A DNA stretch of 64,000 bases, taken from positions 62,001-126,000 of the forward strand of contig JAHHHK010000013.1 of assembly GCA_019359395.1 (NCBI GenBank), given 5' to 3'. This DNA comes from Komarekiella atlantica HA4396-MV6 (lineage in GTDB: Bacteria > Cyanobacteriota > Cyanobacteriia > Cyanobacteriales > Nostocaceae). Numbering within the stretch: the stretch's first letter is position 1; each line of letters opens with the position of its first letter. A model generated the notes under the pieces. That model was given only the letters and a program-made list of their open reading frames with translations. It had not been told where the DNA came from and did not search any database. Position numbers and translations under genes: made by a program. Of this stretch, positions 62,325-64,000 are shown one piece after another.

Positions 62325-62506
62325 AATGTTTGTTAACTGACAGATAGAGATTGAGTCGCTGTAATACCAATATCACGTTAAGAGTGCAATTTGTTGCTCA
62401 AAATACGGTTTGGGGATCGGGGGAGGGAGGACAAGGGGTAGGGGGAGCAGGGGAAGCAGGCGAACAATTATTATTTCCATTCCCCATTCCCTATTGCCCA
62501 TGCCTA

Positions 62507-63343
62507 TTAACCTTTCCCCCCAGTAAACGTGACGCTTTGAATAAAGTAGCGGTTGAAAAAGGCGTAAATACCTAAAGCTGGTAGGGTGAACACCATAGAG
62601 GCTGCCATAATGTAATTCCAATAACTGATGTATTGACCTTTGAAGGTATTCAGCCCCAAAGGTAGGGTAAACATTTCTGGATCAAACAGGATAACTATCG
62701 GCAGCAAGAAATTATTCCAACTCCCCATGAACACAAAAACAGCTTGTGCTGCTAATGCTGGTTTTGCTAAAGGTAAGACAATATGTCGGAAAATCCCAAA
62801 GGTGTTTAAGCCATCTAGTTGAGCGGCTTCTTCTAGTTCTTTAGAAAAATTGACAAAAAACTGCCGCATCATGAAGATAAAAGTAGCATTAACCATGCTA
62901 GGCACAATCATGCCTTGATAAGAATTCAGCCAGCCGATCGCTTTTAAAATCAAAAATGTCGGAATCAGCGTGATTTGTGCTGGTACTGCCAGTACTGCCA
63001 AAATTAAGAAAAACCAAAAGCGTTTGCCCACAAAGCGTAGTCTTGCCAAGGCATAACCTGCCATTGAATTTAATAACAAATTTAAAATAGTGACGCTGAC
63101 GGCAATTACCACACTGTTAAATAACCAGCGCCAAAACAGCGGTTCTTGCAGGAAGATTTGCCTGTAGTTGTCGAGAGTAAAATTCTTAGGGAAAAAATTA
63201 GGTTCACCGCTGACAATTTCTGTAAGCGACTTAAATGATGCCGAAAGCGCCCAGAGAAAGGGAATTAGAGTAATCAGCGCATAGAGTGTTAGCAAGACAT
63301 ATAACAACACTTTGAGCCAGGACGAGCCAGAGATTTTAGTCAA
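62507..63343 (-). CDS. Carbohydrate ABC transporter permease (MalG type)
   Basis: 278 aa with six transmembrane helices. The EAA loop (EELEEAAQLDGLNTFGIFRH then IVLPLAKPALAAQAV) binds the ATPase. It is the second permease of a sugar importer, and its start overlaps the first permease by four bases. The sugar cannot be told. No binding protein or ATPase is within the window. Confidence 0.92.
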   Translation of the reverse strand: MTKISGSSWLKVLLYVLLTLYALITLIPFLWALSASFKSLTEIVSGEPNFFPKNFTLDNYRQIFLQEPLFWRWLFNSVVIAVSVTILNLLLNSMAGYALARLRFVGKRFWFFLILAVLAVPAQITLIPTFLILKAIGWLNSYQGMIVPSMVNATFIFMMRQFFVNFSKELEEAAQLDGLNTFGIFRHIVLPLAKPALAAQAVFVFMGSWNNFLLPIVILFDPEMFTLPLGLNTFKGQYISYWNYIMAASMVFTLPALGIYAFFNRYFIQSVTFTGGKG

Positions 63344-64000
63344 ATCCTTTCGCCTCCAAAAAGTTGCCGCTGAATCAGAGTAATCGTAATAATAACTGCT
63401 GCTAATAAAAAGGCGATCGCAGCAGCATATCCCATTTGTAAATTGCGAAATACAGCTTGGTAAATTAGCAGCACCACAGTCAAGGTAGCGTTGTTTGGCC
63501 CACCAGTACCACCAGAGAAGATATAAGATTGGTCAAATAGTTGAAAAGTGCCAATCACCCCTATTGCTACTACAAAGAACGTTACAGGCTTGAGCAAAGG
63601 AATCGTGATGTGGATAAACTTTTGCCACCCATTTGCTCCATCAAGTTCTGCCGCCTCGTAAAGTGTTTGCGGTATATCCTGCAACGCTGCCAAATAAATC
63701 ACCATGTAAAACGGCGCAGTTGACCATATATTCATCAGCATAATGCCTTTGAGTACAACTGCTGGATCACCTAACCAGTTATAGGTGGGCAGTCCTATAG
63801 AAGCAAGAAAATCGTTTAGTAGCCCATCGGTGTTATAAATCCACATGAAGATGAGTGTCAGCACCGCTGAAGAAGTAACCGTCGGCAAAAAGTAAAGGAT
63901 GCGCCACCAATTTTTGCCGCGAATCCCAGAGTTGAGAGTTACTGCCAGAATTAAAGCCAGGACAGTTTGGGTTGGCACAACAATGACTACATATTCTGCT
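63340..64000 (-). CDS. Carbohydrate ABC transporter permease (MalF type), 5' end off the window
   Basis: At least 220 residues visible; the frame runs open to the right edge (VVPTQTVLALILAVTLNSG), where further N-terminal helices are expected. The EAA loop (LYEAAELDGANGWQKFIHIT then IPLLKPVTFFVV) is present. It partners with the MalG-type permease through an ATGA overlap. The true start lies beyond 64000. Confidence 0.92.
   Translation of the reverse strand, partial: AEYVVIVVPTQTVLALILAVTLNSGIRGKNWWRILYFLPTVTSSAVLTLIFMWIYNTDGLLNDFLASIGLPTYNWLGDPAVVLKGIMLMNIWSTAPFYMVIYLAALQDIPQTLYEAAELDGANGWQKFIHITIPLLKPVTFFVVAIGVIGTFQLFDQSYIFSGGTGGPNNATLTVVLLIYQAVFRNLQMGYAAAIAFLLAAVIITITLIQRQLFGGERI

Noticed and set aside
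62400-62465. G-rich tract (runs of 4-5 G) as a G-quadruplex regulatory element
   Set aside because: Similar purine/pyrimidine-rich tracts occur in other spacers here (25650, 49375, 55030) and look like decayed repeats; no functional evidence.

Overview
The window looks like chromosome from a filamentous, probably heterocyst-forming cyanobacterium of the Nostoc/Calothrix/Tolypothrix type. The reasons are the very frequent HIP1 octamer gcgatcgc, oxygenic photosynthesis genes (psbV, psbV2, petE, a cytochrome c6, ndhH, ferredoxin-thioredoxin reductase), typical cyanobacterial families (DUF1800/DUF1501 pair, TIGR02587/TIGR02588 pair, Uma2, an RTX protein with a bluetail-like end) and many short palindromic repeats and MITE-like elements. 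No integrase, intact transposase, phage gene, CRISPR array or replication origin was seen. Protein calls rest on recognising motifs by eye, without database searches.

Layout. 0-5 kb: minus-strand iron-acquisition block (AraC/PchR-type regulator, AMIN-TonB-dependent receptor, siderophore-binding lipoprotein). 5-17.5 kb: mostly core genes (argS, FAD monooxygenase, ssb-like gene, HNH nuclease pair, two-NBD peptide-ABC ATPase, rsmH, ndhH, DUF309, ftrC, DUF58). 17.5-19.7 kb: small toxin-antitoxin scrapyard, where parE carries a TA-flanked MITE plus a stop and a DUF4258 gene is doubly broken, while both partner antitoxin genes are open. 20-30 kb: typA, an AT-rich acyltransferase, an HD hydrolase, prs, a Ser/Thr kinase joined to bioD, and an M20 amidohydrolase. 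30-35.5 kb: a transposase-like remnant, then two unusual AAA+ proteins, a GNAT protein and a threonine dehydratase. 35.7-40 kb: DUF1800/DUF1501 pair and an amino-acid permease. 40-45 kb: stress-type genes (GlsB/YeaQ, TIGR02587/88, ChaB-domain protein, Dps). 45-47.5 kb: a large repeat protein. 47.6-59 kb: small hypotheticals, a two-GAF sensor kinase whose H-box His is Asp, a START-like protein, tRNA-Glu, a Na+/H+ antiporter, a PetB paralogue lacking one haem ligand, a lipase-like hydrolase and a TonB-like protein. 59-62 kb: lumenal electron-carrier cluster (cytochrome c6, plastocyanin, PsbV2, PsbV). The window ends in a sugar ABC permease pair.

How genes work together: the first three genes form a siderophore uptake unit and could be energised by the TonB-like protein at 57 kb. 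ndhH, ftrC, petE, petJ and psbV serve photosynthetic electron flow. The GlsB, ChaB and Dps genes fit an oxidative or osmotic stress neighbourhood.

The most notable points are the AAA+/AAA+/GNAT cluster with no obvious known function; the 787-residue protein with eleven tandem 27-residue units combining a YD-type strand and an Asp-rich calcium-type loop; the kinase whose phospho-acceptor His codon is replaced inside a HIP1 site; the b6-like cytochrome with exact ligand spacing but Gln at one haem position; and three two-gene units in which one partner is disabled by stops, frameshift or MITE insertion.
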